From Sclerurus mexicanus (taxonomy: Eukaryota > Chordata > Aves > Passeriformes > Furnariidae): 64,000 nt of DNA. The notes beneath the pieces were generated by a model. It searched no databases. It was not told the DNA's origin and was given only the letters and a program-made list of their open reading frames with translations. Numbering within the stretch: the stretch's first letter is position 1; each line of letters begins with the position of its first letter. The stretch covers positions 153,603-217,602 of the forward strand of contig VWZF01000360.1 of NCBI GenBank assembly GCA_013396755.1, given 5' to 3'. A program made the translations under genes and the position numbers. This document shows, piece by piece, positions 63,326 through 64,000 of the stretch.

Positions 63326-64000
63326 TCTACTTTCATGTCAATTGAATAACCAAGATGAGAGAAATGTGCTTCTCATTTTTAGGAGTCCTACATGTCTGAG
63401 TAACTGTAAAAGTAAAATACTTGCCCTCTCTTCCTCATACCATGAGACTCAAGGAGTCCCAGCTGGAATGGTATTTACATTTTATCAACAAACTCAGGAA
63501 AGTTTCAACTGAAAATAAGAGCTCAGTATCTGAGGACTTGGATCTTTTTACTCTTAAACTTAAAAAAAAAAAAATAGGGAATAATGGAAAAGCTGAAATC
63601 AGAACATCTTTCTCTACAGAACTAATTTTTCACAGCTTCCTTTTATCTTGGAACTCTATAAAAAAAAGAGTTTAAAACAGTACATCCACACTTAGAGAAT
63701 TTTGAAGATTCACTATAGTCCTATGCAAAAAATATACAGTTATAAAACCAACTTTATTCAAACACAAAACAGTTCATAACTATAATTCCATGTTACTTTT
63801 AGGCCTCCACAACAGTCTCTTCAATTGTGAGAGGCTGACCTGTTTATCTAGTTTATTTTTCTGCATGAGCTTTCTCATACTTTACTGGGGAGGAGATCCA
63901 TTCTCTAACTGGACTTATTAATTATGCCTTCCAAGCTGAAAGCTAGGAGATTAATGGAAAGTTAAGTTACCTCCTAGACCAGAAACCAATCACCATAAAT
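63326..64000. other. Unassigned stretch
   Basis: Includes an A run near 63561-63572. No gene recognised; the 84-codon frame at 63421-63675 has no coding features. Confidence 0.55.

Noticed and set aside
1..64000. CRISPR arrays, operons, Shine-Dalgarno sites, prophage or bacterial genes
   Set aside because: No regularly spaced repeats or prokaryotic gene organisation. Repeats and composition are those of a bird nuclear genome.
1..64000. tRNA, U6, 5S and 7SL RNA genes
   Set aside because: No B-box-like GGTTCGAATCC, U6 or 7SL core words were found. The few GTTCGA-type words (near 33472, 55294 and 63275) lie inside CR1 or LTR sequence.

Overview
This is a bird nuclear genome window, most likely from Neoaves and possibly a songbird. 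The evidence is many degenerate CR1 (chicken repeat 1) LINE fragments, some ending in the ATTCTRTG-type CR1 tail, together with several LTR families I recognise as typical of avian endogenous retroviruses. There are no primate- or rodent-type SINEs. The sequence is AT-rich, stop codons are dense in every frame, and no convincing protein-coding gene, tRNA, rRNA or snRNA could be found. It reads as gene desert or deep intron. The longest open frame (184 codons, 13794-14348) lies inside an LTR and is not a gene.

Layout. 1-7.5 kb: non-repetitive AT-rich DNA, one CR1 3' end (1.4 kb), an A/C-rich tract (4.2 kb), a hairpin pair (5.0 kb) and one acceptor-like site with a short open tail (6.06 kb). 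7.5-17.9 kb: a minus-strand solo LTR (family A, 7.5 kb), an internal CR1 piece (9.2 kb), a second minus-strand solo LTR (family B, 13.5 kb) and a long old CR1 (17.0 kb). 17.9-35.8 kb: mostly unassigned DNA with small CR1 pieces, a GC-richer block (26.4-27.1 kb), a motif-rich segment that could be an enhancer (27.5-27.9 kb), a short-R class II (ERVK-like) solo LTR (28.27 kb), and two internally open exon-like segments (31.3 and 35.46 kb). 35.8-42 kb: the densest LTR cluster, with a clean solo LTR (35.79 kb), a probable older LTR (about 38.1-38.9 kb) and plus-strand copies of families B (39.6 kb) and A (41.5 kb). 42-54.5 kb: unassigned DNA plus three CR1-type pieces, one apparently very old (44.1 kb). 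54.5-64 kb: a 1,005-bp plus-strand solo LTR, simple repeats, an RFX X-box-like palindrome (60.7 kb) and three CR1 3' pieces.

There is no operon-like or gene-cassette organisation. The main story is retroelement history. Four or five LTRs have matching 5- or 6-bp target duplications and no internal retroviral genes, so they are solo LTRs left by recombination. Families A and B each have one minus and one plus copy in nested order (A- B- ... B+ A+). I found no new biological system. The items most worth a second look are the RFX-type palindromes, the 27.5-27.9 kb segment, the candidate exons near 31.3 and 35.5 kb, and the inverted LTR pairs. All coordinates of decayed repeats are approximate unless a target duplication is given.
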